This document shows, piece after piece, positions 1 through 8,830 of a stretch of 64,000 nucleotides of DNA. The stretch's first letter is position 1, and each line of letters opens with the position of its first letter. Below the pieces are notes generated by a model that was not told the origin of the DNA, did not search any database, and saw only the letters and a program-made list of their open reading frames with translations. This DNA is from Halobacteriales archaeon QS_9_68_17 (GTDB lineage Archaea; Halobacteriota; Halobacteria; Halobacteriales; Natronoarchaeaceae): the NCBI GenBank assembly GCA_003023565.1, contig PXSA01000032.1, positions 1 to 64,000 of the forward strand. The letters run 5' to 3'. A program made the position numbers and the translations under genes.

Positions 1-2
1 GG

Positions 3-107
3 ATCGGCCACACCCTGGAGTATCAGGCCGAAAACCGGCTCATCCGGCCGCGTGCACGGTACACCGGCGAGAAACAGCGCACGTTCGTCCCGACCGACGA
101 GCGGTAG
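3..107 (+). CDS. C-terminal end of an unidentified gene (partial)
   Basis: An open frame enters from the left edge and ends at TAG 105-107, giving 34 residues with strongly GC-biased third codon positions, as in the real genes here. The tail is mixed charged and hydrophobic (begins IGHTLEYQAENRL and ends FVPTDER). I do not recognise the family. The rest of the gene lies upstream of the window. Confidence 0.5.
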   Translation: MGHTLEYQAENRLIRPRARYTGEKQRTFVPTDER

Positions 108-625
108 CTGTCGGTCGTCGCCTTCACAACGACTTCAACGGCGACCGTGCGCCGTTTCGTCTACGGCATATCGTTTGACCATGTGCCGGGCACTCGTGGT
201 CGTTCTGGACACACATTCGGCTCAGGGGCGGTTCGGCGTCACCGAACCCGTCGAGTGGCCGGGGACGGGTTCGTTCGCCGAGTGGGTGAACCACTACTCG
301 CGATGAACGACGTGTGCGTCACGCAGGGCTGACAGGCGGCTCGTCGCTCCGAACACGGGCGGGTGAGCCGCGCTCCCGCCGAGTTCCGCCCGCGTAGTCG
401 GTCAGGTCACGAGTGGGCTGGCCGCGGGTTCGTATATAAACCCTCGGCGCAGTCTACAGGTCGTGTCCGGATGCGCGTGCCGTCGCCGTTCGAAACCCGT
501 GGTGGGCTGGACTGAACGGGACTGTTGTCGGCGTCGTCGCCGCGAGCGGCGGTCGAGTGACCGGAGCTTTCGATACTGTGTTACCCCCATCCCGGGGTCA
601 CTCTTCGCTGAACACTACCGTGCGC
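108..625. other. 518-bp stretch with no supported gene
   Basis: The short open frames here are Arg/Ser-rich and lack third-position GC bias, so I do not call any. The only notable signal is TATATAAA at 433-440 in + orientation. It would start a transcript near 465, but only a 14-codon frame (470-514) follows. It could be a promoter for a small RNA reading into the asd 3' end, or a chance match. Confidence 0.4.
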
Positions 626-1660
626 TCAGACCCAGCCCTCTTGCAGGAGGAGTTCGCCGTTCAGCACGGACGCGCCGGCCGCGCCGCGGATGGTGTTGTG
701 CGCGAGGCAGTCGTACTGGAGGCCGTCAGTCGTCTCCTGGACGGGGCCGACCGCGATGCCCTGCCCGCCGTCGATGTTGCGGTCGAGGCGGGGCTGGGGG
801 CGGTTCGGGTCCTCGAACACGCGGATGAGCCGTTCGGGCGATGAGTGCAGGTCGAGACCGGGGGTCTCGCGGAGCGCGTCCTCGGCCTCGTTGGCCGCGA
901 CCGACTCCTCGGTCTCCGTCCAGACGTTCTCGAGGTGGCCGTCGAGCGTCGGGACGCGGTTACACGAGGCGGCGACGTCCATGCCGTGCCACTCGACCTC
1001 CGCCCCGTCGAACTCGCCGAGCAGCTTGCGGGACTCGGTCTCCAGCTTCTCCTCCTCGCCGCCGATGTGCGGGAGGACGTTGTCGATGATCTCCGTCGAG
1101 GTGACGCCGGAGTAACCCGCGCCGGAAACGGCCTGGAGGGTCGAGACGGTGACTTTCTCCAGCCCGAACCGGTCGAGCGCGGCGAGCGTCGGCACCATCG
1201 TGATCGTCGAGCAGTTCGGGTTCTTGACGAGCGCGCCGTCCCAGCCGCGCTCGTCGCGCTGGACCTCGATGAGGTCGAGGTGGCCGTGGTTGACCTCGGG
1301 GATGACGAGCGGTACGTCGTCGGCCAGTCGGGCGTTCGAGGAGTTCGACGAGACGACGTGGCCCGCCTCGGCGAACGCGGGTTCGACCCGTTCGCCGACG
1401 TTGGAGGGGAGAGAGGAAAAGAGGAGGTCGACGTCGTCCGGCACCGACTCGGGGTCGGTCGCGCCGACGGTGACGTCGGCCACGTCTCCGGGGATGGGGC
1501 TGTCGACGCGCCACTCGGCCGCGTCGCGGTACGTTCGCCCCGCGGAGCTCTCGCTCGCGGTGAGTGCCGCGATCTCGAAGTCGGGGTGCGGTTCGAGGAG
1601 TTGAATGAGACGCTGACCGACCGCACCGGTCGCGCCCAGAACGCCTACGCGTACAGACAT
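626..1660 (-). CDS. asd: Aspartate-semialdehyde dehydrogenase
   Basis: NADP-dependent reduction of aspartyl phosphate to aspartate semialdehyde, the branch point to lysine, threonine and methionine; cytosolic. The 344-residue protein opens with a Rossmann fold (GATGAVG at about 9-15) and has the catalytic cysteine in KNPNCSTITM at about residue 150, typical of the archaeal/fungal asd branch. I chose the ATG at 1660, where the nucleotide-binding strand begins (MSVRVGVLG), over an in-frame ATG 16 codons upstream whose extension is not family-like. It is the last minus-strand gene of the 0.6-7 kb block, about 200 bp from rps17e, so it probably has its own promoter. Confidence 0.95.
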   Translation of the reverse strand: MSVRVGVLGATGAVGQRLIQLLEPHPDFEIAALTASESSAGRTYRDAAEWRVDSPIPGDVADVTVGATDPESVPDDVDLLFSSLPSNVGERVEPAFAEAGHVVSSNSSNARLADDVPLVIPEVNHGHLDLIEVQRDERGWDGALVKNPNCSTITMVPTLAALDRFGLEKVTVSTLQAVSGAGYSGVTSTEIIDNVLPHIGGEEEKLETESRKLLGEFDGAEVEWHGMDVAASCNRVPTLDGHLENVWTETEESVAANEAEDALRETPGLDLHSSPERLIRVFEDPNRPQPRLDRNIDGGQGIAVGPVQETTDGLQYDCLAHNTIRGAAGASVLNGELLLQEGWV

Positions 1661-1859
1661 TGCCGTACCTACGGCATCGGCGACGCAAAACCATTGGGGT
1701 ACGGCCACCTTTTGCTAGCGATCCCGTGCCGAACGATCGTCGGTGGCTGCCCACGACCCCGGTGCGGCAGTCGGCTTCGCCGGCGCGGGGAGGGTGCACG
1801 CCCGTGGAGTGCCGAGCGCCGCGGCTGGTCAGCGCTGCGTTCGCGGAGAACGAGCGACC

Positions 1860-2051
1860 TTACGCTTCGACCGTGCCGCTTTCCTTCCGCGTGACCCAGC
1901 CGGCGATGCGGTTGCGAACGCCCTTGGCCTCGATGTTCGTGAGCTCCTGTACGCTCTCTTTGTTCTGCTCGAAGTCGTCGTTGAACGCGTCCGGGTACCG
2001 CTCCAGGAGGATGTTCCCGGTCTTCTTGACGTAGTCGGGTTTGATCGGCAT
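1860..2051 (-). CDS. rps17e: 30S ribosomal protein S17e
   Basis: Small-subunit ribosomal protein shared by archaea and eukaryotes. The 63 residues begin MPIKPDYVKKTGNILLERYP and contain the conserved NRIAGWVTRK segment; length matches archaeal S17e. Its start is 24 bp from the DUF447 gene stop, so it is likely the distal gene of the cofD-led minus-strand operon. Confidence 0.95.
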   Translation of the reverse strand: MPIKPDYVKKTGNILLERYPDAFNDDFEQNKESVQELTNIEAKGVRNRIAGWVTRKESGTVEA

Positions 2052-2075
2052 GCCCGACTCTTACCCGGACTGGCC

Positions 2076-2669
2076 CTAAAATGATTCGTTCTGCGGTCTC
2101 CACTCGGACAGTTCCGTCACGCGCCGGATGGCGGCGCGCTCGCGCTCGCCGCCGCAGGTCTCGACGACAGACTCGAAGTACGCAAGGCGGTCGCGCAGGT
2201 CGTCGTCGTCGTAGGCGTCGACGCCGAGGCGGGAGGCGGCGACGGTCGCCTCGACGACGGCGTAGTAGCCGCGGTTGGTCGTCGGCACGGTTCGGCGCTC
2301 GACCGCCGACTCGACCGGTCGGAGCGCCCACTCCTCCCAGCGCGTGTCGCCGCCCTCGCCGGCGTCGACTCGCCCCGCGTCGACCTCGGCCCACGCGTCC
2401 GCGGCGTCGACGACCGGCCCGTCGGCCTCGCGGACCGAGAGCGCCGCCTCGGCGAACAGGAGCGGGTCGCGCGCGAACTGGACGTAGCCGCCGCCCCGGC
2501 GCTCGAAGTTCCGGCGCGTCCGGGTGTTCCCCCACGTCGTCGCGGTGACGGGATCGCCGGCGTGCAGGCCGAGCGGGGCGATGTTCCAGCGGTCGTTCGG
2601 GCCGAGCGTGGCGACGAGCGACTCCGTCACCCCCCGCAGGTCGACGGGCCAGTCGCCGTCGCCGGTCAT
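2076..2669 (-). CDS. DUF447-family protein
   Basis: 197 residues resembling the DUF447 family of archaea and methylotrophic bacteria, thought to have a flavin-reductase-like split-barrel fold. Visible hallmarks are the opening ESLVATLGPNDRWNIAPLGL, the segment WGNTRTRRNFERRG and NRGYYAVVEATVAASRL. Its ATG overlaps the TGA of the CitG-like gene by 4 bp (ATGA), which fixes the start and implies translational coupling. The biochemical function is not established. From memory, family members sit in tetrahydromethanopterin-pathway clusters of methylotrophs. Here the neighbours are CitG-like and CofD. Confidence 0.8.
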   Translation of the reverse strand: MTGDGDWPVDLRGVTESLVATLGPNDRWNIAPLGLHAGDPVTATTWGNTRTRRNFERRGGGYVQFARDPLLFAEAALSVREADGPVVDAADAWAEVDAGRVDAGEGGDTRWEEWALRPVESAVERRTVPTTNRGYYAVVEATVAASRLGVDAYDDDDLRDRLAYFESVVETCGGERERAAIRRVTELSEWRPQNESF

Positions 2670-3505
2670 ACCTCGACCCCGTCGCGTTCGAGCGCGACGA
2701 AGAGACCGGCCGCGACGACGTCCGCAGTGGTCCCGGGGTTGACGCCGGACTCGACCAGCGACTTCGCGAACGCGTCGACGAGCCGGGGTCCGTCCTCCCG
2801 CGCCTCCTGCGCGCGGACCATGACGCTCCGGGCCGCCTCCGGGCCGTGTTGCTTGGCGACGAACGTGTCCGGTCGGCGCGAGAGCAGCCAGAGGAACGTC
2901 TCGGCGGCGCGGCCCGGAACCGGTCCCTCGCCGTCCGCGATGCGGTCGGCCGCGCGGAACGTCCGGCCGAAGCCGTCGACCCACTCGCGCGCGACGCCGT
3001 CGCGGTCGGCGCTCTCCGCCATCACCTCGTACAGCGTCAGGCCGCGGTCGCGCACCTCGGGAACGGCGTCGCTCCCGCGGCGGACGTCCAGCGCGTCCGC
3101 GTCCTCGGGCAGGTCGCCGGCGAACACGTCGACGTGGTCGAAGGCGCGGTAGAAGCCCGCCGCGTCCTCGACGGTCGCGTCCTCGACGACGGCGGCGACG
3201 CCGTCGGGCGAGAGGTCGCGGTCGACCGCCGCGCGGACGAGCGGCGTCAGGAGCAGCAGCGCCCCGAACTGCGTGTTGCCGCCGCGCTGCCGGCTCATCC
3301 CTTCGACCGCTCGCTCGAACGCCTCGCCGAGGGGCGCGCCGTCGGCCGCGGCGTCGAGGCCGTCGCGGGCACCGACCGCGCCCGCGAGGAAGTGTTCGAA
3401 CCGGAGGTCGGCGTACTCGCGCTCGCGGTCCACGTTGCCCGGCTTCGGGGTGCCCGCTACTTCGAGCAGAAGGGCGAGTTCGGCGTTCTGCGCCGGCGTT
3501 CTCAT
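2666..3505 (-). CDS. Triphosphoribosyl-dephospho-CoA synthase-like (CitG/MdcB family) protein
   Basis: 279 residues of the all-helical CitG/MdcB family, which joins a triphosphoribosyl group to dephospho-CoA. Recognisable pieces are the N-terminal LLLEVAGTPKPGNVDR, SRQRGGNTQFGALLLLTPLV and the C-terminal SGVNPGTTADVVAAGLFVA. The longer open frame is an Arg-rich artefact, and the ATG at 3505 gives a family-like N terminus. It lies between a Dus-like TIM barrel and a DUF447 gene. Citrate or malonate lyase genes, the usual reason for CitG/MdcB, are not in the window, so the substrate here is open. Confidence 0.85.
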   Translation of the reverse strand: MRTPAQNAELALLLEVAGTPKPGNVDREREYADLRFEHFLAGAVGARDGLDAAADGAPLGEAFERAVEGMSRQRGGNTQFGALLLLTPLVRAAVDRDLSPDGVAAVVEDATVEDAAGFYRAFDHVDVFAGDLPEDADALDVRRGSDAVPEVRDRGLTLYEVMAESADRDGVAREWVDGFGRTFRAADRIADGEGPVPGRAAETFLWLLSRRPDTFVAKQHGPEAARSVMVRAQEAREDGPRLVDAFAKSLVESGVNPGTTADVVAAGLFVALERDGVEV

Positions 3506-3531
3506 GGCCGTGGGTTTTCTCCCGCGGCTAC

Positions 3532-4281
3532 TTATGAGTAGGCGTCCGGCGCGAGCAGGTCGTCGGCGGCCGAGCGAACGCGCGACAGCACCGCCGGGTC
3601 GTCGCTCGGCCGGCCGACGCTCACCGCGTCCGCGCCGTACTCGACGTACTCCGCGACCGTCTCGCGGTCGCGCACGCCGTTGTTGGCGACCACGAACGCG
3701 TCCGTCGCGTCGACCACGTCCGCGACGACGCGCTCGGAGTCCATCGCGTCGACGTGGACCGCGTCCGCGCCGGCCTCGCCGAGCAGTCTGGCGGTCTCGG
3801 GCAGGTCGACGCCCTCGACCTCGGTGCGGACCTTCGCGCTCACCGTCGCGCCGGTCTCGGCCGCCGCGCGGACGTACTCGCGGAGTCGGTCCGCGTCGCG
3901 CAGGAGCGTCTGGCCGCAACCGGCTGCGCAGAGTTCGGCCTGCCGGCAGTGGGCGTTGACTTCGATGACGGCGTCGTGGGACGCACAGATCGCGGCCGCC
4001 TCGCGGACCGGTTCGACCGTCGCGCTTCGGACGTTAAAGCCCGCCAGAACCGGCGCGTCGTCGAGGGCCGTCAGTTGCTCGTCGATGAACTCGTGCGGGT
4101 CCGGGGGCAGGAACTCGTTGCGGTCGCGCTCCGCGACCGTCTCGCGGGCGGCCGCGCGGGCCCGCTCGTCCAGCGCGATGCCGCCGAGAAACGCCGCGCC
4201 CGCGAACTCCCCGCCCGCGCGCGCCCACTCGGCATCGGCCTCGCCGCTGAGGCTCGCTAGGGCGACCGGCGGGGAGAACAC
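3532..4281 (-). CDS. Dus-like TIM-barrel flavoprotein (NifR3-related archaeal type)
   Basis: 249 residues related to dihydrouridine synthases. The barrel shows GFNVRS, then IEVNAHCRQAELCAAGCG (where Dus has NxGCP), AKVRTE (Dus KxR lysine) and VVANNGVRDRETVAEYVEYG before the flavin-phosphate loop SVGRPS. It is shorter than true Dus enzymes and lacks the C-terminal tRNA-binding helical domain. I take GTG 4281 as start: it overlaps the cofD TAG (TAGTG) and leads straight into FSPPVALAS, a Dus-like opening. Whether it acts on tRNA or on a small molecule cannot be told from sequence. Confidence 0.8.
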   Translation of the reverse strand: MFSPPVALASLSGEADAEWARAGGEFAGAAFLGGIALDERARAAARETVAERDRNEFLPPDPHEFIDEQLTALDDAPVLAGFNVRSATVEPVREAAAICASHDAVIEVNAHCRQAELCAAGCGQTLLRDADRLREYVRAAAETGATVSAKVRTEVEGVDLPETARLLGEAGADAVHVDAMDSERVVADVVDATDAFVVANNGVRDRETVAEYVEYGADAVSVGRPSDDPAVLSRVRSAADDLLAPDAYS

Positions 4282-5288
4282 TACTCCACCTCCGCGGCCT
4301 TGGCCTCCTCCAGGGCCTTCGCGGTCGCTTTCGCCACGCGGGCGGCGTCCTTGCGGCCGTTTATCTCGGTGTCCGTGCGGACGACCGGGCGGTCGAACGC
4401 CGTCCCGTCTGCCTCGTCGAGGACGAACGCGTCCGCGAAGGGGTACGCCGTCGTCAGCCCGGCGGTCGACGGCTCGCCGCCGACGGCCTCCATGAGGTCC
4501 CCGGCCGGCCCGGAGAACACCTCGTCCTCGACGAACGGCGAGACGGCGACGACGGTCGTCTCCTGTAGCTTCCCCCCGATGCCATCGATCGAGAGCATCG
4601 GCCCGATGCTCGTCACCGGGTTCGACGGACCGATCACCACGTCGTCCTCCAGCGCGTCGAGGACGCCCGGCGCGGGGTCTGCCGCGGACGCGCCGCGGAA
4701 CTCCACCTGTTCGACCTCGGGTTCGCCGCTGCGGGCCACCCAGAACTCCTGGAAGTGTAGCTTCCCGTCGTGCGTGTGGATCAGGCTCGCGACCGGGTCG
4801 TCGCTCATCGGCAGCAGGTCGACGGAGAGGTCGAACCCGTCGGCGAACGTCTCGGTCACCTCCGAGAGCGTTCGTCCCTGATCGAGCAGGCTGGTTCGCG
4901 TGATGTGGACCGCGCGGTCGCGGTCGCCGATGGTCATGAACTCCGCGACGCCGGAGAACCTGCGCCACGCGGCGAGGTCCCGGCTCTCCGTCTGGCGGTC
5001 GTCGGGGAGGTACTGCGGCCCCGTTTCGAGACCCATCGCGCCGGCGATGTCGCCGAGCGCGCTGTGGGTCCGCTCGGTGTCGCCGCCGATGCCCCACCAC
5101 GTGTCCCGGTCCAGTATCCCCGCTCCCTGAAAGAGGAGCGTGTCCAGGTCCGGACAGACCATCAGGCCGCCGAGTTCGACGTCGTCGCCCGTGTTCGCGA
5201 CCACGGTCGTGTCCTCCGGCGAGAACGCGGCGGCGGCACCGTCCAATAGCTTGGGCGTGCCGGTGCCGCCCGAGAGAAACGTCACCAT
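4281..5288 (-). CDS. cofD: 2-phospho-L-lactate transferase CofD
   Basis: Transfers the phospholactyl (or phosphoenolpyruvyl) moiety to Fo, making F420-0. The 335-residue protein starts [16 protein letters not shown], followed by [20 protein letters not shown], the diphosphate and metal-binding region. DRDRAVHI and [15 protein letters not shown] are further family marks. It is the first gene of an overlapping run with the Dus-like, CitG-like, DUF447 and S17e genes. An F420-type LLM oxidoreductase at 55.5-56.5 kb is a plausible user of the product. Confidence 0.95.
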   Translation of the reverse strand: MVTFLSGGTGTPKLLDGAAAAFSPEDTTVVANTGDDVELGGLMVCPDLDTLLFQGAGILDRDTWWGIGGDTERTHSALGDIAGAMGLETGPQYLPDDRQTESRDLAAWRRFSGVAEFMTIGDRDRAVHITRTSLLDQGRTLSEVTETFADGFDLSVDLLPMSDDPVASLIHTHDGKLHFQEFWVARSGEPEVEQVEFRGASAADPAPGVLDALEDDVVIGPSNPVTSIGPMLSIDGIGGKLQETTVVAVSPFVEDEVFSGPAGDLMEAVGGEPSTAGLTTAYPFADAFVLDEADGTAFDRPVVRTDTEINGRKDAARVAKATAKALEEAKAAEVE

Positions 5289-5338
5289 ACATCCCCGTAT
5301 TTCACCCAGATGCCATATCGCTTCCGGCTAGCGCGGCG

Positions 5339-6910
5339 TCACCGGTCGTCCACCCAGTCGGCGAAGCTCCCCTGGATAAGCGTGTCGCGCTGGCGGTCGA
5401 CGTACTCCCGTTGCATCCCGTGGACCGCCTCCTCGAACGTCGACCCGTTGTAGAGGCGCTCGCGGACCTGCCGGTGCTTCCAGTCCGCCGGCGTCAGCCG
5501 GTGGCGGGCGCGCTGGCGGAGCGGCCAGAGGTACTTCGCCGCCTCCTCGTCGCTGAGGCCGCGGGCCTGCAGGCCCGCCTCGGCGTGGTCGAAGAGGTCG
5601 GCGTAGAGGGCATCGTACTCGGTCGTCGGTTCGCCGTCGTTGGTGACCCATCGGAGGTCGGCGTCGAGGGCGTCCCGCATCGCGGCGTAGAAGTTGTCCC
5701 GCGCCACGTCCCAGTCCATGTCGGAGACCGGGTGTTCCAGCCGCGGCAGGCTCTCCATCAGGCCCGCGAAGGTGGCGAGCGCCGCGACGGAGTCCCGGAC
5801 GGTCGGCTGGGCCGGGACCGGACGGAACTCGATGCGCGCGTTGGCCGACGACCGGTGGGGGCCGCCGAAGACGGGGCGGACCCATCGCCAGAACGTCCCG
5901 TGTTTCAGCCGGAAGTGCGCGAACTTGTCGTCGAAGCGGTCGCCCTTCTCGACGGGTATCGGGACGAACGTCTCGTCCCCGGCGATGCGCGTGACGGCCT
6001 CCTCGACGGTCGAGACGTCGCGGGGGAACCGTACCTTTCCCGCCGTGTCGTGTTCGGCGTTCAGCACCGTCTCGAACACGCTGATCCGGTGTTCCATCCA
6101 CGCGTCCGAGAGGATCGCCTCGGGGTCCGCGTCCTCGTCGTAGAGGTCCGGCGGGAAGAAGGGGGAGTTGACACAGAGCGCGAGGATAGGGCCGGCGACC
6201 CGGAGCGCGTAGCGGAAGTACTCGGGGAGGTCGACGGCCTGCGGGACCTGATAGTGAGGCTGGATAGAGGTGATGAGGCTCTCCGGCATCACCGTGTCGG
6301 CGTCCAGCGTGACGTGCGGGGCGTCGAGGCGCATCCCGGCGACGTCCGCTCGGTCGGTGTTCGCCATCGCGTGGTACCGGGTGGAGTCGCTCATGTTCGA
6401 GGCGACCCGGACCCCGCGGTCATCGACGCTGTCGGTGAGGTACGACCGCGCCGTCTCACCCGCCGGCGGGATGGTCCACATCCCGTCGCTGACGAGTCGC
6501 ATCCCCTCCGTGCCGGCGGTCTCCAGCGCGGTCGACAGGCGCGCTTTCACTTCCGACTCCTGCGCGGCGATGCCGTGGGAGTTCATCGGTTGGGGGCCGA
6601 CGGTCATCTCCGCGTTGTGCAGGCCGAGTTCCTTCTCGAAGCCAATGAGTTCGAGCAGCCGTCGGGGCACCCGCATCAGCGCGCACGTGTCGCCCGTATC
6701 CTGCTCGGAACGGGTCCGTCGGGACTCCGGACGCGGGTCCGCGACGGCGTAGAACTCGTACTCCAACCCGAGGATCGCCTGCGGGTTGTCGAACGTCCCG
6801 TCGCGGATCTCCTCGACGATGACGTCGACCTCCTCGTCGACCCGCTGTTGAAACCGCTCGGCGTCGGTCTCCAGCACGTCGTCGACCGCTCCGGCGAGGT
6901 CCCCTGTCAT
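5339..6910 (-). CDS. Glutamate-cysteine-ligase-like (GCS2-type fold) protein
   Basis: 523 residues of a haloarchaeal family resembling carboxylate-amine / glutamate-cysteine ligases. LGLEYEFYAV near residue 50 matches the first substrate/metal strand, and ANARIEFRPVPAQPTVRDSV matches the ExR..Q.....D strand of GCS2 enzymes. PHYQVPQAVDL and LALCVNSPFFPP also fit. Haloarchaea make gamma-glutamylcysteine as a thiol, but whether this is that ligase or another amide ligase is not decided. ATG 6910 was chosen because the 47 residues before it are basic and non-conserved in character. It lies 50 bp upstream of cofD. Confidence 0.65.
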   Translation of the reverse strand: MTGDLAGAVDDVLETDAERFQQRVDEEVDVIVEEIRDGTFDNPQAILGLEYEFYAVADPRPESRRTRSEQDTGDTCALMRVPRRLLELIGFEKELGLHNAEMTVGPQPMNSHGIAAQESEVKARLSTALETAGTEGMRLVSDGMWTIPPAGETARSYLTDSVDDRGVRVASNMSDSTRYHAMANTDRADVAGMRLDAPHVTLDADTVMPESLITSIQPHYQVPQAVDLPEYFRYALRVAGPILALCVNSPFFPPDLYDEDADPEAILSDAWMEHRISVFETVLNAEHDTAGKVRFPRDVSTVEEAVTRIAGDETFVPIPVEKGDRFDDKFAHFRLKHGTFWRWVRPVFGGPHRSSANARIEFRPVPAQPTVRDSVAALATFAGLMESLPRLEHPVSDMDWDVARDNFYAAMRDALDADLRWVTNDGEPTTEYDALYADLFDHAEAGLQARGLSDEEAAKYLWPLRQRARHRLTPADWKHRQVRERLYNGSTFEEAVHGMQREYVDRQRDTLIQGSFADWVDDR

Positions 6911-7090
6911 TACCGACCTCTGTGCCCGCGACGCTCTTGAAACCCGCGGCTGTGGCAGTTTCACGGTGTTTACACGTCTCCAGCGGTCCGCTTTGCGTCT
7001 GTCGGGAGCGACAGCCTGTGGGACAGCGTGCGCCCGACGACCCGCCGACAATGATAAAGTTCACCTGCACGCTTCGACTACGACGACGTG

Positions 7091-8794
7091 ATGGAGTTCG
7101 ACGAGTTCGCCGAGCGCGCCGGCGAGATCGAGGCCGAGACGGCGGATCTGGTGGTCGTCGACCTGGTGACCGGCCTGCTGTCGGCGGCGAGCGACGACCT
7201 GCCGACCGTCGTCCGGTTCGTCCAGGGGCGGGTCTTCCCCGCGTGGGAGTCGACGACGCTGGACATCGGTCCGAACTACTGCTACGAGGCGATCGCCCGC
7301 GCCGCCGGGCCGAACGTCTCCGCGGACGACGTCGAGGAGCGCCTGGCCGACCGCGGCGAGATCGGCGACGTGGCGGCCAGCTACGACTTCGGCGGCCAGC
7401 GGGGCCTCGGCGCGTTCGCCGGCGGCGAGCGGTCGGGTCTCACCGTCGGCGAGGTGGCGGACGAACTGGGAACGCTGGCGACGGCCGAGGGGGCGGGCAG
7501 TCAGGACGCGAAGATCGACCGCCTGTTCGGCCTGTTCAACCGCTGCGACCCCGAGGAAGCGCGGTACGTCGCGCGTATCGTCCTCTCCGAGATGCGCATC
7601 GGCGTCGGCGAGGGCACCGTCAGAGACGCTATCGCGGGGGCGTTCGACGTCCCGGTCGGGTCCGTCGAACGCGCCTTGCAGGTGTCGAACGACTACGGCC
7701 GCGTCGCGGTCGTCGCCCGCGACGAGGGCGAGGCCGGCCTCGACGCGATGCGACTCGAGATCGGCCGCCCCGTACAGTCGATGCTCGCCCAGGCGGGCAC
7801 GGTCGCCGGCGCGCTGGAGGACTGGGCGGAGGCCGCCGTAGAGTGGAAATTCGACGGGGCTAGAGTACAGCTCCACCACGACCCCGACGGCGGGACGAGC
7901 GTCTTCTCCCGCAACATGGAGGACGTGACCGACGCGCTTCCGGAGGTCGTCGAGTTCGCCGACGAGCGCGTCGACGAACCGGTCATCCTCGACGGCGAAG
8001 TCGTCGGCGTCGACGACGACGGCGACCCGCTCCCGTTTCAGGAGGTCCTGCGGCGCTTCCGGCGCAAGCACGACGTGGCCGCCACACGCGAGGACGTCGC
8101 GGTGCGTCCGGTCTTCTTCGACTGTCTGCACCGCGACGGCGACGACCTGCTCGACGCCGCGCTGACGGAGCGCCACGACTCCCTGACGGAAGTCCTCGAT
8201 GACGGCGAGGGGCTCTCGGAGCTCTGGGTCACCGACGACCCCGACGGGATCGCCGGCGTCGAGGCGGACTCGCTGGAGTCCGGCCACGAGGGGATCATGC
8301 TGAAGAACCCCGACTCGACGTACTCGCCGGGCCGTCGCGGGAAGAACTGGCGCAAGCGCAAGCCCGACGTGGAGACGCTCGATTTGGTCGTCACCGGCGC
8401 GGAGTGGGGCGAGGGCCGCCGCGCGAGCCTCCTCGGTACCTTCCTGCTCTCCGCGCGGACCGAAGGGGCGTCCGAACGGGGTTCGGACGCTCGTGAGAGT
8501 TCGCCTCACGCCGGCTACGAGACGCTCGGCAAGGTCGCGACGGGCATCACCGACGAGGAACTCGAGGAGTTGACCGACCTGCTCGAACCGCACGTTCTGT
8601 CCGAGGACGGGCAGGACGTTGACGTCGCGCCGGCGGTCGTCTTCGAGGTGGGCTACGAGGAGATACAGGAGTCGCCGACCTACTCGTCGGGCTACGCGCT
8701 CCGGTTCCCGCGCTTTCTCGCGGTCCGCGACGACGTGGAGCCGGCCGACGCGGACTCGCTGGAGCGCGTGGAGCGACTGGCCGACCGGCAGTAG
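7091..8794 (+). CDS. ligA: ATP-dependent DNA ligase
   Basis: Seals nicks during Okazaki-fragment joining and repair. About 567 residues: N-terminal DNA-binding domain, adenylation domain with catalytic lysine in EWKFDGARVQ (K at about 253), motif III near VFSRNMEDVT, DGEVV, motifs IV and V (GHEGIMLKNPDSTY and RKRKPD), and an OB fold ending at RFPRFLAVRDD. A GTG lies directly before the ATG; I use the ATG. An insertion around residues 457-473 (EGASERGSDARESS) is encoded by two perfect palindromes (see findings). Intact and almost certainly essential. Confidence 0.95.
   Translation: MEFDEFAERAGEIEAETADLVVVDLVTGLLSAASDDLPTVVRFVQGRVFPAWESTTLDIGPNYCYEAIARAAGPNVSADDVEERLADRGEIGDVAASYDFGGQRGLGAFAGGERSGLTVGEVADELGTLATAEGAGSQDAKIDRLFGLFNRCDPEEARYVARIVLSEMRIGVGEGTVRDAIAGAFDVPVGSVERALQVSNDYGRVAVVARDEGEAGLDAMRLEIGRPVQSMLAQAGTVAGALEDWAEAAVEWKFDGARVQLHHDPDGGTSVFSRNMEDVTDALPEVVEFADERVDEPVILDGEVVGVDDDGDPLPFQEVLRRFRRKHDVAATREDVAVRPVFFDCLHRDGDDLLDAALTERHDSLTEVLDDGEGLSELWVTDDPDGIAGVEADSLESGHEGIMLKNPDSTYSPGRRGKNWRKRKPDVETLDLVVTGAEWGEGRRASLLGTFLLSARTEGASERGSDARESSPHAGYETLGKVATGITDEELEELTDLLEPHVLSEDGQDVDVAPAVVFEVGYEEIQESPTYSSGYALRFPRFLAVRDDVEPADADSLERVERLADRQ
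8468..8509. repeat. Two palindromes inside the ligA coding region
   Basis: A perfect 10-bp inverted repeat (GCGTCCGAAC, GGG spacer, GTTCGGACGC) occupies 8468-8490. A 6-bp one (CGTGAG...CTCACG) follows at about 8492-8510. Together they encode most of a Ser/Glu/Gly-rich loop in the OB-fold region of the ligase. Confidence 0.7.
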
Positions 8795-8830
8795 CGACGG
8801 CCCCGAACCCTTTCCCCCCGAGCGACCCCT

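Noticed and set aside
7061-8593. 510-codon minus-strand open frame across the ligA gene
   Set aside because: It mirrors a well-conserved ligase gene. Long antisense frames are expected at this GC content, and the product has no recognisable domain.
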